Shown: positions 11,301 through 23,456, counted from the stretch's first letter. The stretch is DNA of 34,180 nucleotides from Chloromonas sp. AAM2 (GCA_004335635.1 QAXH01005201.1:6204-40383); one strand, 5' to 3'. The notes: generated by a model from the letters alone, not told the origin. Made by a program: numbers and translations.

Positions 11301-14300
11301 AGTGTTCTACCAGGCTGAGCCCTACAAGCTAACCTTGGCTTAAGGCAGGCTGTGCTTGGTCATTCAAGCTGCTGGTGCTACCACCAAGCTGGTCTCAAGC
11401 AGCTTTACAAGCGCTGGTTGGCACTTCAGCATCTGTTCCACTTCAGCCTTTGCTACCAGCCAAGCCAGCCCTAGATAGCCCGTAGGTTGAAATGGCCCCG
11501 ACACAATGCAGGTCATGTACTGGCAAACTGTGCTGTGCACCATCAGCTGCACTCCTGTTCAACAGCAATAAAGGCCCCTTGACACCAGCACAAGTGAATG
11601 GATGTTTGGCACAAGCACTCAATACCAAAGCAACACTGACGCGTGTTTTGTATCTCTTTTTCAGATCTGATTGAGCTGATGCTTGCCTCTGACGTGAGCC
11701 AGAGCCCGCTGGTGTGCCAGCTGGGCAAGGCCGTCAAGGAGGACATGGAGAACAACGCAACCAGGGGAGGCCAGACCGTGGGCAGCCGCTTCTCACAGCA
11801 GGTCAGGCGGGGGCAGGGAGGCTTGAAACGGCTGGACTCAACTGGTTGGACGTATGAGGACGACCGGTACAGCAGGGGGGGCAGGAGGGGACTGTCAGGC
11901 CTCTGGTTAGGGTCAGGGTGGGCTGGGGCAGGGCGGACGGTGCGGACGGCATCACCAAGAGTAGCCTTGGTTGGTCCACCTAGAATAGAACTAGACAGCA
12001 CATTCAACCTCCGCAAGTGAAGCCTTGACCAATCCATCTGCTTGCTAGTGTTTGTGGTCGGTGCATGCTGAGGCCCGTTGTGTCATCAGACAAATGTGTT
12101 TTCTTGGTCCCGTGTGTTGCTGGTGTTTAAGCTTGTGGCATGCGAGGGTGCCTGGTGCAATTCAACAGGTCATTTCTGATGCTGTCCTTTGTCTTGGTGC
12201 TGCGTGTAGCTGCGCGAGCTGATTGCCGAGCTGGACACCACTGGTCTCCACTTTGTGCGCTGCATCAAGCCCAACGCCTCCCTGAAGCCACACCTGTGGG
12301 AGGAGGCAATGGCACTGCACCAGCTAAGGTGCGTGTGCATGACTGGACATTGACTGGGGTACGGCTGACTGACCGCTTGTTTAGATCCATGTTCCAATTT
12401 GGAGCCTTTGTGTTCAGTTGAGCAGGATGGGACGCTGTTTTGGCATGCCGAGCAAGTGTGTTGTTTGGCATCGCGAGCGACTGGTCACGCAGTAGGATGG
12501 AGCAATGATACCTCGAAGCGCACAGCAACTAAACTAGGGTTTCAAGCCCTCTGTAGCAAGCTCTTGCGTAAAGCCATCACATGATGAGAAAGTCGACCAG
12601 CCTATGCCATGCACGAGTGATTGAAGACTTCATAGTGGTTCAGAACCCATGCATCAACTTTAACCTCAAAGACTTGCAATGGCAACTGTACGAGTTGAAG
12701 GCTGGATATTCCAGGATGTGATGCTCCTCCATGACACAGCATTCACACATGCGATGAACGTGCTACATGTCTCCGTGGACACCTATTATGTTACGAACCA
12801 GGCATCAATTCCGATCGTAGCAATTTCCAACAGCATAATGTCCTTGAAGCATGAGGTGGAGTTCTTTGCATACATATAAATGCAGGTGCTGCGGTGTGCT
12901 GGAGGTGGCGCGTATTGCACGGGCCGGATACCCTACACGGTACACGCACCAGGTGAGAGTTGCTTCCCTCACCCAGCACGCCAGAATTCACTAGCTGGGT
13001 TCCTTCACGCTGACACCTGCTGACTGTCCACGCATGCATTTCAAAACGCTGCGCCAGACAGACGGCAGGCACCATCAGTGGGCTGAGCCACTGCCCGTGC
13101 ATGTTTTCTTTGTCTACAAGGAGTCTCAAGCATACCAGCATAGATTTGGTTTCATTCGATCAAGCGGCCGTGCCATGTGGCCCCTCGTCCCCTCATTGAC
13201 ATGTGTCTCTGCTGGTCGGCCCCATGATTGAATGCCTCAAAAGTGGCCACACTTGGTGGCAACCCGGTGACCTCCGGTGCCCCAATCAGGCACCTGGCAG
13301 TCTTCAAGCGCTTGAACATAAGCATGCATGCTCTCTAGCCTGATAGAAAAAGCGTGGCTGGCTTAATGAGCACGGCAAGACTGGAAAGGCTGGCCAAGGT
13401 TGGTCAAGGTCGGTTTCGGGTGTCTTTTGTTTTCTGGTCTAGCAAGCCAGCTCCAGAGCGGCATCCAAGTGTGAGCACCTTGTTGGAACGGGTCCATCAC
13501 AGGCTACCTAGCGATGTGCTTATCGCGAGCTGAGGCGCCATGTGCGAGCAGCACCAGCTCAAAGAAACGGGTGGCAGGGGCCACTTAGGCCACCGAACGC
13601 GATGTTGAGCACACCCAAGTGCGCCTGTTCAGCCCCGTCACAACAAGCCTAGAATTGTCGCATTTGGTGCTGAAATGGTCAACCTGTCCAGAAATGGCCC
13701 ACATGCCTCATTATTTGAGACATTCAGTCATTGGGGCGACCTGCTTGCCACCCGTGGTCGCTCACATCCTCGCTCTTCAGCTCATCACTGGTTGTGTTTG
13801 CAATCCCTCCGCAGGCGTTTGCCGAGCGCTACGCCATCCTGCTGCCCCGAGAGCAGCAGGCGGAGCTGCTTGCTGCGTCGGAGGCGCGGCCCCGCAGCTC
13901 CTACTCGGGCTCGGGGGCTGAGGAGGCCACACCCAGTGCTGTGGCGGCATCCAAGGTTCTTCTTGACATGTTCAGGCTCACTGCGGACCAGTACCAGGTG
14001 AGGAGTCGCACACGGCAATGAATCAACTGACTCACTGAGTAACCAACTAACTACCTACAACTAAATCAAAGCACAAGGTGAGAAACAGGGCAAACTGTCC
14101 TGGACACCAAACCAGGTGAGAAGAGTGACACGCACTGCAGGTAAACTAACCCTTGCGTGAGTCACAGGCCTGGCTCCTGACGCAAGCCATCATTTGCTAA
14201 GGAATCCCAGGATTTGCTCATCATCTGAACCCTTGTTCATTCAAAGTGTCAGTTCGTAATACAAGGTTAGATATAGAGGCTCATATTTCCTGTTCACAAG

Positions 14301-17300
14301 ACAACCATCGCGTTCAAGCCAGGGCAGGTAATGTCAAGGATGCAGATGTGCACACCACTGCCAACTTTGTCAAGGCTTTTCACCAGAGGGCATTGTAATA
14401 ACACTGATAGGCATCACTTCACGGGTCAGGGGGTTGTAAACTCAGAATGGTTGCAGCGGTGGTAGTCGTTTGCTGCAAGTTTGCCTGCCTGCATGCCTTG
14501 AGTGCAGGTCGGTCGCACCAAGATCTTCTTTCGCCCCGGAGTGCTGGGCTTTGTGGAGGACAAGTGGGCGGCCATGCAGTCCTCATCAGTCAAAATACAG
14601 GTGTGGTCTGCAGCAAGGGGTAACGGAACGCAGCAGTATTGGGGCCTGGAATACTGCACTGTGTGTTTGCAGGCCAAAACTCCGGTGCTGCCTGTGTGTC
14701 GTTTTACATCTGTATCGTCCCGAAAGTGGAACAGATGGAAGTATGGGACCAACAATGCTGAGATCGGCTGTGTGTCAGTGGTAGGCTGCAGGTATCAAGC
14801 TGTGGTAAGAGGTAGCTCTTCTGGGTAGGCACGTTCGTGGAAAGTCCTAGCCTACAGGTGCTGCATCCACATAAAAATCAAACGCTGCTGCAATTGATGG
14901 CTGATTATAGTGTGTCGCTTTGCTTGCAGGCCGCATACCGCATGTACCGTGCGAGGTCGCTGTACCAGGCGCAGCGCAAGGCAGCCATGCACGTGCAGTC
15001 AGCCTGGCGTACAATTCAGGAGAAGCGTGCATACGACGTGCTCAAAATTCAGGTCCGGACTGGCCAGGGCGGGGAAGGCAGGGTGTGCAGCAAGGGAGGA
15101 AAGGTTGGACGCGAGGCACGCACGATACAGGCAATATACAGATATGTACCATACATGCAGGAGCTGAAAAATAGAGACCACACAGAGAAGTAGACACAGA
15201 CACCAAACCCAAATGGGATGTGGAAGTACAGGCCAAACAGGGAGGCAGAGAGGTTGAACACAACCATGCGCACAGCAAAGTTTAGTGTCTAGGTCACAAG
15301 CGAGCACAGACAATAAGTGTGCTTGGCTTTGAGATGCCTTCTGTTCTCTGCTCTTGGTTGGTGTTCATGTGTTGGTTAGTGATTCCGTTGTGCAGGACCG
15401 TGCGGCGCGTGTCATACAGAACAGGTGGCGTGCACACCACGCACGGGTCAAGTGAGTGCTGGACCGGGCACAGAGGCACTTGCAAGCATTTGATGTCTGA
15501 ATGCACCTGACATGCGGGCTGGATACTTTGCACTAGCAGTCTCCACGCAAATCACATGGGATGCTGTGAAGCTGTGATGTGAGCATCATCATATTGCTAT
15601 GCGGATGCTTGAAGCCGATTTTTAATCCGATTGTGGAATGAGACAATGTCAGCAGGCACTCACCCACTCATCCACACCAAGCCTTTTGCGCTCCGACTTT
15701 GACGTGATTTCCTTTGCAGGTTCCTGCGTATGCGCAAGGCCGCCACCACCATCCAGTTGGCCTGGCGCAAGTCGCGGTTCGGCAAGCGTGTGCGGCGGCG
15801 CGTGTTTGACCGTGAGAAGCGGGAAATCATGGCGAAACTGGAACAGGACAAGTTCGACTCTGTGCGGCAGCAGTACGGATGTGATATGGATGAGGTGCGC
15901 ATGAAACGGTTTCTTTTGCAGTTTCCCAACAGCTGACACGAAAGCAGCCGTGCTCGGCGCATTTTCGGTAACTCATTTGGGCACTGGCAGTCGCATGTTT
16001 GCTGGCTCTGTGAGGTCAGATTTCCAAGCCTTGTTGCACCTTAATTTCTTCAGCAATCCAGTCATGTTGTACTTGAAGCCTTACTCTCCTCTGCAGGCCC
16101 TGTTCACCTTATTGTTGTTGCCTTCTTTGCGCTGTAGGTGCGTGCTGCTCTGTCGGCCTGGAAGGACGCACGTGATGCCGCTGGAGGCGATGCGAATGTG
16201 GACCTTGCGGCGGTCATGGCCGGCGCACAGGCAACGCGCGGCGGGGCGACGGCAGCAGGCGCGGCCGAGGTCAGTGTTCAGTCTACTGAGCTCTTTATGA
16301 CGGCCACAGACGGAGACACCTCATGCCATGAGCTGTTTATGGTTGTCACTTGTGCCTGGCAGTGCACCAAGTGTGCTGCCTTCCATGCTGCGTGTCTGCA
16401 CGCCAGAGCATGTCCTATCAATCGCGCAGAAGGGTTCTCAGGGAAAGGAGCGGGCAAGCACGGGGAAATTTGACGTTTGATCGTTGTGTGGCCGCCCTTG
16501 GGTTTGGGAAATACAACATGACACAATGCGTGTGATGTACTGCAGGCGGGCGGCGCGGGCGGCGAGGGCGGGGAGGGTGCAGACGGGCCCATATGTCAGC
16601 GCTGCAAGCGAGTGAGTTCAGAGGCGCCCAAGGCAGTCGGACAGTGTGTGCATACGGTTGGTCAACTGCTGGCAGCTGCTGATCTAGGGCTCCTGTCAAC
16701 GTCATTTGCAACACCCTTATTGTTGCAAAGCCTTATGGTCGCTTTGCACTGATTTCACCTTTGCATGTGTGAGATGGCTGGCCGTGTGTAGCTAGCAGCA
16801 GTGGGGATGCAGGTGCAACATGGTCTGCACTTGACTAGCCGGTCAAGTAGAGGTTCGTGTTCTAGCACTGCTGTGTTCCCCTTCTTGCCGATAAGCAATC
16901 AATCCAGTGCTGCCTACTGCTGGTCCTCAAACAGGTGCTAGAAGGAGGGGACGATGCAGATGGCGATGCCAGCACCACCACCCGTGATGCAGCAGCTGGC
17001 GGGGTGGTGGGTGCGGCAGCAGTGGGAACGGCGGTCGGACTGGCCTCCATTGCGGTGCCCCGCGGCGGGTCCCAGGCCACCTCCCCACGCCTAAAGAGTG
17101 CTCGGGGGTCGGCAGACTACAGCAACACTTTCTCCCACTCGTCCAGTATGCAGAACGGCGGCGCATTGGCGGCCGTCAGCCCCTCGTATGCGTCAGGAGG
17201 CGGTGCGGCCGCGGCTGCGATACAGGCCGCCAGGTTCACTGCTAACCAGGTACGGCTGTGATATGTTGGCATGCATGGGCATGTCCACGTCTGTCCAGGT

Positions 17301-20300
17301 ACAAGTGTGCTGTGCCGGAGTACATTTGCAAGTCTGGGCATGGCCATCAACAAAATGAACGTTTGAGGTTTAGACAAATGTTCCAATGCCAATGTTTGTA
17401 GTGATCATGATTGCTGACTGCTTGTGCAAGCATGCGATTAAGGTCTGCTAGCTTGCTTACGTGACGTCCAGTTGCAAATGGTCGTTTACGGTCTGGACAA
17501 GCGCGTGTTGAAGGTAGCTTGCACACTTGACCTACGTCTACAGTCCACTACGCGTTTTATTGCCATATTGCAGGAGGCCAAGGAGGCCGCTGAGAAGCTG
17601 CAACTGGAGAACATGCGCCTGGGCAAGCAGCTGCAGCTGGAGCGCAGCCTCAAGGACAGGTGCGAAAGGGGAACGCAGCGGCAACGGGCAAGGCAGGGGG
17701 TGTGGCTGAACAAGCCAGGCAGCACGGGAAGCAGTTTGACCAGCGACATGCCGACTGAAACTGCGACGTCCTGATCTGCGGCTCGTAATTGCCCTAGATA
17801 TTCTGCGGTCAGCACCAGCTCAGACTAGGTTATGCGTGCCAAGAGGGCCGCTGTTGCCGGCGCTGCGGGCCGTTGTCAGTGGACTCACAGCCATGTTGCA
17901 ATACTGCTCACATTGACACGCGATGTGCACTACCCCTTCCATGCCAGTATTACAGGTCTGGGTTGCTACTCACACACATCACCAACGCAAGACTTGAGCT
18001 TATCCTTGCTTTTCCGCTGCATGCCCTTCCCAGCTTGACCCAGCCATTTGCATGCTTTGATCAGGTACCAGCACAAGTACGAGGAACAGAACCTCCTGTG
18101 GGTGGATCAGATACAGGTCCTGCAGCAGTACATCCAACAGGTGAGGCCACTGCAGGGTAGCGTTTGTAGGACAACCCTTGTGTAACCTGGGGCCACTGGG
18201 AGCCATTCAAATGCAGCTGAAAGTGACACATTAATCCTAGCTGTTTGCAAGGTGTTCAGTCCTATGTGCAAGTCCTCGTCTTTACGACGTTGATGACCTG
18301 TGCTGTTGTACTGATCGGTTGTGGCAGTTGCTGGCGCACTGCACTATTGCTATGTATTCACAGCAACTGGAAAGGGAAGATGGCTCATGTGCATCATCGA
18401 TTGTTTTTGATTGATGAGTAATCACTATGACTGCAGGTCCGTGCCGCCTTTGGCGACGCCCGCCTCCCACCCCTGCCCAGCGCCCTCGCTTCCGCCACCG
18501 CCCCCATCCCCGGAAACCACACGGAGCCACGCGTCACAGCAGGCAGCGAGGGCGGGGTCATGGAGAAGCTCCGCAGCTTCGGCGGCAACCCCTCCACCTC
18601 CGCAGACGCCCCCTCCTCCCCAATTCAAGCCAACTCCAGCGCGGAAATACAGGAAGAGGGCCACCCCTCGGGCCGCCCGCCCCGCCCCGCCAATGGCGAG
18701 GTGCGACGGGCACCGTCCCGCGCGTACCCCGGTGCGGGCGTGGTAACCGCTCACACAGGGTCGGACGACGGAGAAGCAGAGCTCGAAGAATCACCAGCGG
18801 ACCCCTTTGCAAAACGCATCGGTGCCAGCAAAGGGGCAAGGCGTGGCTTGGCTTTGGAGCTGCCGCACAGCGACAGTATGGACAGTCGGGGCATGGAGAG
18901 GCAGGAGCACGGCCCGCTTACCAGCCCGTCCCGGCCGGTGAACGCGCCGCTCACGGGGCGGTCGAGCGGGGGAACGATGGGAGGCTTGGCCAGGTCCAAG
19001 GTGGGTCATAGAAAGCGTTCATGGAGCGATTCTAAAGCACGGCTAGTTATTTGAAGTGTTATGAGGACGCAGGCATATATTCTCAAGCGTGCAGGGTTGA
19101 ATATCCAGTTTGTGAATTGGACAGCAGTGTTTGGAGGGACAATGCAGCTGCAACTGTGAGGGGTGAGCCAGCATGTGCAGGGAATGGGCGAAGTTTCTGG
19201 GAATGGGTTTGATTGATGTGTGTGTGCATTCACTGTTTAATGGCTTTGTACGAGCTGTTCTGTTGCACCCCCCTCTGGCCTAGTGAGCGTGCTGCTGCGA
19301 GTTGTGCCTCTTTCTTGTTGCTTACACCTCTGTTGTCTCCTTCCATTCAGGGGATTTGGCGCTCCATTCCATCTGCCCCTGCCACATTCGCTCCATTTTT
19401 ACACACTCCTGCTTACCCTCCAGCCAGCATTGCCGTTCCTGCCTCCTCTGCAGGCTGTGTCAGTGGAGCGCCCTGCAGGCGGCCCCGCAGCCAAGTACGT
19501 TTCACAGCTGGACGCCGAACTGGGCAGAGTGCAGCAAGGTGCGCCTAGCGCCATGTTTGCTATGTACTGCTACGCTGGTGTCACTTTACACTTCACTGCA
19601 GGGTACTGGCAGGTGTAGTCTCTGGCAGTTACATGATACGACTGCTGCTCACTTGTTCAGACCTCACTTGCTTGATACAAGGAAACAATTGGAGGTTGCT
19701 TACTCTTCCCTCCTCCTTGCTTGTATTGGAATTGTATTGGTACTGGCACTGCTATTGCTATTGCTATTGCTTTTGCTTCTGCTTCACTTGACCTTCCGCC
19801 AGGGCAGTGGCAGGAATGGCCTTTGGCAGGTACAGCCAGCGCTGCATGGCATGAGGACTAACCCAGCTGTCGGCAGGCCAGAGGTGCAAAGTATTGCGTG
19901 CACAGTGAAGTGAGGATGGAGTCATGGTCAAGCGGTGGCAAGTTTCTGCGTGCACACTGCTCTAACTTGAGGCAACCGGTTGTGGTGAAGCGGTTTGTCT
20001 GGCATGCGATGTCCCTGTACATCAGTGTTAGTGTTGCTGCCGTTGACATGCTGCAATGCAGTCTTGGATGATGACGTCGGTTTCATCAGTGAGGTGGCCT
20101 CTGGAACGATCCCGGCCAGTGACATGGATCCCACGGCTGAGATTGCACGGCTGAAGAAGAAGTTTGACCTCTGGAAGAAGGAATTTAAGGTGGGGAGAGC
20201 AGGGCAGCAGGGGCAATGGTAGGCAGGGGAATCGCAAAGCAACCGGTTTAGTCTTGTTTCTCTCTCTGTATCTCTCGCTCTCTCTTCTCTCTTTGGGCAG

Positions 20301-20758
20301 TGGTGTTTCCCCTGCAGCAGGATGATAGGGCAGAAATATAGCAGGGAAGGGAGGCATGGCGAGTTATCCTGCAATGTGAGAAGGTTCCAACAGGTGTTGG
20401 TTTGTGCACTCTTGCTGTCCTGCTGGCTGACAGCTACATGTTCTCGCGCAAAGTATCCTATGCCTTACAGAGTTGCAGGCTTCAAGTGTGAGATGCTGCG
20501 ATGACAGAAGTGTTGCAGCACATTTTAGCGCAAGGAAACCGCAACATGTTGATCTGCCGTGGCATGTGTTGTTGGTTGCTGCAGGACAAGCTGACCACTG
20601 CCGAGGAGGTGCTGAGGAAGCTGGACCGCATGGGCCCGCCCATGCCAGCCGGGTACCGAGGCAACCCACACACCAACCCACACGCCTACGCACAGGCGAC
20701 CCCACGCACAGAACCAAAACAATCCAGCGGGTTCATGGGCTTGTTCAAAAGCAAGTAA
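4523..20758 (+). CDS. Class VIII-type unconventional myosin heavy chain, about 35 exons
   Basis: Joined exons encode about 1513 residues of an actin-based motor. Order: SH3-like N-terminal domain, motor with P-loop GESGAGKT (236-243), switch [10 protein letters not shown] (284-292) and switch II DIYGFE (514-519), the SH1-region string [19 protein letters not shown] (740-758), four IQ motifs (about 850-935), a low-complexity tail, a short coiled coil and a conserved C-terminus. Class VIII is inferred from VPANP and LSYLNEP spacing and from the tail string [16 protein letters not shown], which resembles the RRLKLRFETWKKDYK-type end of plant class VIII myosins. Plant relatives work at the plasma membrane, endosomes, plasmodesmata and the division plane; the algal role is unknown. 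ATG 4523 has A at -3 and G at +4. Plant class VIII proteins are about 1150 residues; the excess here is tail. Exon lists are in the domain entries below. Class XI is the alternative. Confidence 0.9.
8875..8916. repeat. 14-bp tandem repeat, about three copies, in a myosin intron
   Basis: ACTCATTATCAGTA is repeated at 8875-8888 and 8889-8902, with a diverged third copy at 8903-8916. It lies in the intron between exons ending 8692 and starting 9019. Confidence 0.85.
9589..9623. repeat. 17-bp direct repeat, two copies, in a myosin intron
   Basis: CGGTTGCAGCTGCTAGT occurs at 9589-9605 and 9607-9623, one base apart, in the intron between exons ending 9471 and starting 9713. Confidence 0.85.
14508..15894 (+). 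other. Myosin exons 23-26: lever arm with four IQ motifs
   Basis: Exons 14508-14600, 14930-15052, 15396-15451 and 15720-15894 encode the neck. IQ-type cores are [41 protein letters not shown] and [15 protein letters not shown]. These bind calmodulin or related light chains in the family. The fourth departs least from the IQxxxRxxxxR pattern apart from W and K substitutions. The first motif is split by the 14600/14930 intron (KIQ|AAYR). A basic and acidic helix follows ([15 protein letters not shown]). Confidence 0.85.
19751..19785. repeat. Imperfect GCTATT/GCTTTT hexamer tract in a myosin intron
   Basis: A run of GCTATTGCTATT units decays into GCTTTTGCTTCT. It lies between exons ending 19538 and starting 20062. 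An ORF through it gives poly-leucine, which is not coding. Confidence 0.7.
20257..20297. repeat. CT-rich microsatellite in the last myosin intron
   Basis: An imperfect TCTCTC tract of about 40 bp lies between exons ending 20189 and starting 20585. It is too far upstream of the acceptor at 20584 to be its pyrimidine tract. Confidence 0.75.
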
Positions 20759-21026
20759 AACCAGACGGCAGGCCAAACGCCGACCGAAGACCATCCAGGC
20801 AGCAATCACCCAGAACTGACCAGTAGTGCTTCAGCTATTGCTGGCTTGGCGCTCACACACATTTTGGCAGGCTTGTCATACACATAGCTAGGGATCATAT
20901 CTACCAGTATGCCAAAGCGCGGTCTTGAACAACGTCCAGCGGGGGCCGTGGAACATCGCGGACATGAGGGGTCACCTTTGGGTGACCGTGTCAGGACTGT
21001 GGCAACGTGCTGCCTTTGCGAACTCT

Positions 21027-21031
21027 TGTAA
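21027..21031 (+). terminator. Putative TGTAA poly(A) signal of the myosin gene
   Basis: TGTAA occurs 269 bases after the myosin stop codon. TGTAA is the common polyadenylation motif of volvocine algae. If used, the 3' UTR would be about 290 bases. Position and motif are seen; use is inferred. Confidence 0.45.
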
Positions 21032-22122
21032 TCATACCGTGATCATGCAGTTGACGGTCTGCCTGCCAAGAAAAGCTTAACACCCAGCAGTGATGCGCAC
21101 ACATGGCCAGGCGTAAGAGAATGACTCTACACGTTATCACGCTACTGCAAGTTTCAGCTCGTTGGATTGCCAATCATACAGACACTATGGTGGCATACGT
21201 GTCCACTAGCAGTACCGCTGTTGCTGTGGCTGGTCTAGTGTGATAAGAAGTGGCCCCATGTCCTTTGTTTTTGATGGCGAGCGAGCACGAATGCTTTGGG
21301 CTGCTGTGGTGCGGTCTGGTGCCGCATTTCTTTGCAGCTGATTTCTGTATGAGCGGGGATGAGAGAGGTGCACACTTTATGGCTGCAGCTGAGCTTTTGT
21401 GCGATATTTTTTGTCTGTTTGAAATTTCGTTCTTGTTATAAACCGGTCTGCTTGTTGGCATCCTCTGATCAAATTCTGTGCAATCATGTAAGCAGGTGTC
21501 CAGGGCGCGGTGTGCCTCACTGAGTAGGCACAGGTTGGTGTTGCTCCACTGCAAAGAATCACTGTTGGTGCTTCACCTTGAAGATGAGCGAGCTAGGCCA
21601 CTAGCTCGTTCACAGAGACGCTTGTCCACAATAACTTCGTTTAATGCCAACTAGGCCACCAGTAAAGCCAGATCATACTAGCAGACGCACACTTGTGACG
21701 TCAGGGTGAGAGTAACGCTTGCGACCTGTCAAATCCGTGGCCCTATATCGACACAGCCGTGCATCAAGTGCAGCGCAAAACATAATGCACGTGGGCTTGT
21801 GGAGCATGACGGGCCTTCCTAACCAGCCACCCGTTCTGGCACGCAAGCAGCAGCAGCAGCAGCCACAGGAACAAGAGGAAGGACAGGGGCTCGAGCCGCA
21901 TCAGCTAGAGGCAGAAGTGGCCCTGAACAATCCGGCGAACTATGAGTAGCATTGCACAGTCCACAGCAGCCAGAAAAGCAAGTTCCAAACTCACCAAATT
22001 CGCAAACTTTCACACAGGTCAGTAAGTCAACAGGTAAAACATGCCAAGCAACACACATTTCAACGAAATACACACAAACACACACAACAGAATACACAGC
22101 AGACACACCAACAAAAGGACAG
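21032..22122. other. Intergenic stretch, no firm gene; Gln-rich ORF at 21785-21949
   Basis: No conserved exon is recognisable. An ATG at 21785 opens a 54-codon ORF ending at 21949, with a QQQQQPQEQEEGQG run and the end VALNNPANYE. It could be a terminal exon or chance coding through a CAG tract. CA-rich sequence (ACACAA runs) fills about 22010-22110, directly before the polymerase fragment. Confidence 0.35.
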
Positions 22123-22341
22123 CTGTACGATTTTCACTACGGTCACATGATGGACAAGTATGGGCACGAGCGGTGCAGGCTGTTGTTTACGGATACCGAC
22201 AGCCTCTGCTACCATGTGCGCACCAACGATGTGTATGTGGACATGGCATCAGACAAGGACATGTTCGACATGAGTGGGTATGCCCCAACCCACCCCATGC
22301 ATGATCCCAGCAACGCACGGGTGCCGGGGAAGGTGTATGTG
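22123..22341 (+). pseudogene. Family B DNA polymerase fragment, Polinton/Maverick type
   Basis: About 72 codons match the palm region of protein-primed-type family B polymerases found in Polinton/Maverick elements and related viruses. They read YDFHYGHMMDKYGHE, then LLFTDTDSLCYHV with the catalytic DTDS motif, then VYVDMASDKDMFDMSGY, ending near RVPGKV. Only this slice of a protein that is normally over 1000 residues is present. Upstream sequence is CA-rich low complexity and downstream shows no polymerase motif, so this is a remnant and not a gene. The frame is open and the key Asp residues are intact, which suggests a recent insertion or a fragment carried by another repeat. A second partial copy lies at 32815-32880. 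Confidence 0.75.
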
Positions 22342-23409
22342 ACGTGTATGAGATAAGCAGGAAGCTGAAGACAATTTTATCTTTCATTTACACTTTCACT
22401 GACGTGTGAATATAATGCGTGATTACATTTGATTCCAGTTTAAACCTTTGACAAAGATTAGACTGGCCATCTTGAGACTAGTTGCGATTGATTCAAGTTA
22501 GACATTTCGTTCACCTTTGACAAGTTTAGATGGTCTCATTGTGAGAGTTACCATTTCACTAGCTCTGACACTGACCCTGACCCTGAAAATCTTTCAAAGC
22601 ATGCCATTCAAATGGCTAACGGGATGCTTTCGGAAGGCGTTCTTTGGGGTGATGGCCACAAGGGCCTGGCTGACACTCCCAGATTCCCCTTTACTTGCAG
22701 AAATTTTGCAATTCGCGCAAATACCTGATGTTTGCGTTGGAAGTGCTTCCTGGCGCGCACTCCCTCCTTGCAAAGTACGTAAAACGGGAGCGGCTGGAGA
22801 AAGTGACCAGTAGTGTGCATGGCGCCGGAAATCACAGAGATCGGTGTGACGGCGCATTGAAGAACCAGAACCCGTCTTCTTAGCACGATCGGAGGCCGAA
22901 GTAAAACCTTTCCATTCAGCCCGACATTGCTGCCCTGGAGGTTGACGGGCTCGCCCACCATCAGCGCACCTGCACACTCGAAAACCCCCATCAATCCAGT
23001 TGTGTTGTGATTGTTTTCGCACTGTCGGCATGGTTCGGTTGCATACGGCATCAATGGGCAGATCGCGTATGCACCACTCATCGGCCCCATGTGGCCACCA
23101 CGCGTTGAGGACATCTTGCTGCCCCATCCCGTCAGCTCGACCAGAACATCGGGGCTGCAAATTGAGGGCAGAAGAGAACGACCAAAGCAGCGGGTCCAGA
23201 ACTGGTGAGTGTGTCACAGCATGGGCCAGGCGCTCCCCCCCCTTCACCACCTAGTGTGTGCTGCATCATCTTCCTGCCTCTTTTTATCCCCGCTGTCATC
23301 TGAGCTTTTTACATTGGATGGCCTGGAATGGGATGCCATTCACCCTCTTGCCGGTCCACGAGTGGCCCTGTTGCGTCATGGTACGGCAATGTCATGTACA
23401 GAAAGATGT
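22342..23409. other. Unassigned stretch with long overlapping ORFs on both strands
   Basis: On the minus strand an ORF over 22608-23114 contains FECAGALMVGEPVNL and KVLLRPPIVLRRRVLVL. On the plus strand two segments look protein-like: KYLMFALEVLPGAHSLLAKY (about 22710-22780) and INGQIAYAPLIGPMWPPR (about 23060-23110), the latter ending at a good donor, AACTG|GTGAGT, at 23206. I do not recognise a family in either direction. The stretch could be a decayed mobile-element gene, since it adjoins the polymerase fragment, or upstream exons of the PsbP-domain gene, though the donor phase does not match the next recognised exon. Confidence 0.3.
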
Positions 23410-23420
23410 AGCAGCAGCAG

Positions 23421-23452
<32 letters not shown>

Positions 23453-23456
23453 GTAG
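23410..23456. repeat. AGC/AAC trinucleotide microsatellite
   Basis: AGC repeats run into AACAGC repeats over about 45 bases, followed by more AGC and AAT triplets to about 23490. The plus-frame ORF reads poly-Ser/Asn here; no conserved flanking protein was recognised. Confidence 0.85.

Larger units (their letters stand above)
5792..14600 (+). other. Myosin exons 6-23: motor domain
   Basis: Exons: 5792-5862, 6149-6255, 6706-6822, 7264-7352, 7688-7845, 8118-8259, 8609-8692, 9019-9111, 9355-9471, 9713-9821, 10136-10293, 10628-10798, 11161-11296, 11665-11801, 12210-12328, 12886-12952, 13815-13997, 14508-14600. Each junction keeps frame. Several split conserved motifs, which confirms them: the first Gly codon of GESGAGKT spans exons 8 and 9 of the gene, and QLR|CCGVLE spans 12328/12886. 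Other landmarks are [90 protein letters not shown] and [11 protein letters not shown]. All ATP-site motifs are intact. The residue at the TEDS position, 16 before DALAK, is Glu459 in this model. Confidence 0.92.
16138..20758 (+). other. Myosin exons 27-35: low-complexity tail, short coiled coil, class VIII-like end
   Basis: Exons: 16138-16269, 16546-16611, 16935-17249, 17574-17659, 18065-18140, 18437-19000, 19454-19538, 20062-20189, 20585-20758. Exons 27-29 are rich in Ala and Gly. Exons 30-31 form a short coiled coil ([19 protein letters not shown]). Exon 32, the largest at 564 nt, encodes a disordered Pro, Ser and Gly segment. Exon 34 holds [20 protein letters not shown], the class VIII-like signature, and exon 35 ends GFMGLFKSK before TAA at 20756-20758. 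A single short coil suggests weak or no dimerisation by itself. Confidence 0.8.

Noticed and set aside
18425..18839. Minus-strand and alternative-frame ORFs over the large myosin tail exon
   Set aside because: They are shadows of a GC-rich exon whose frame is fixed by flanking splice phases.
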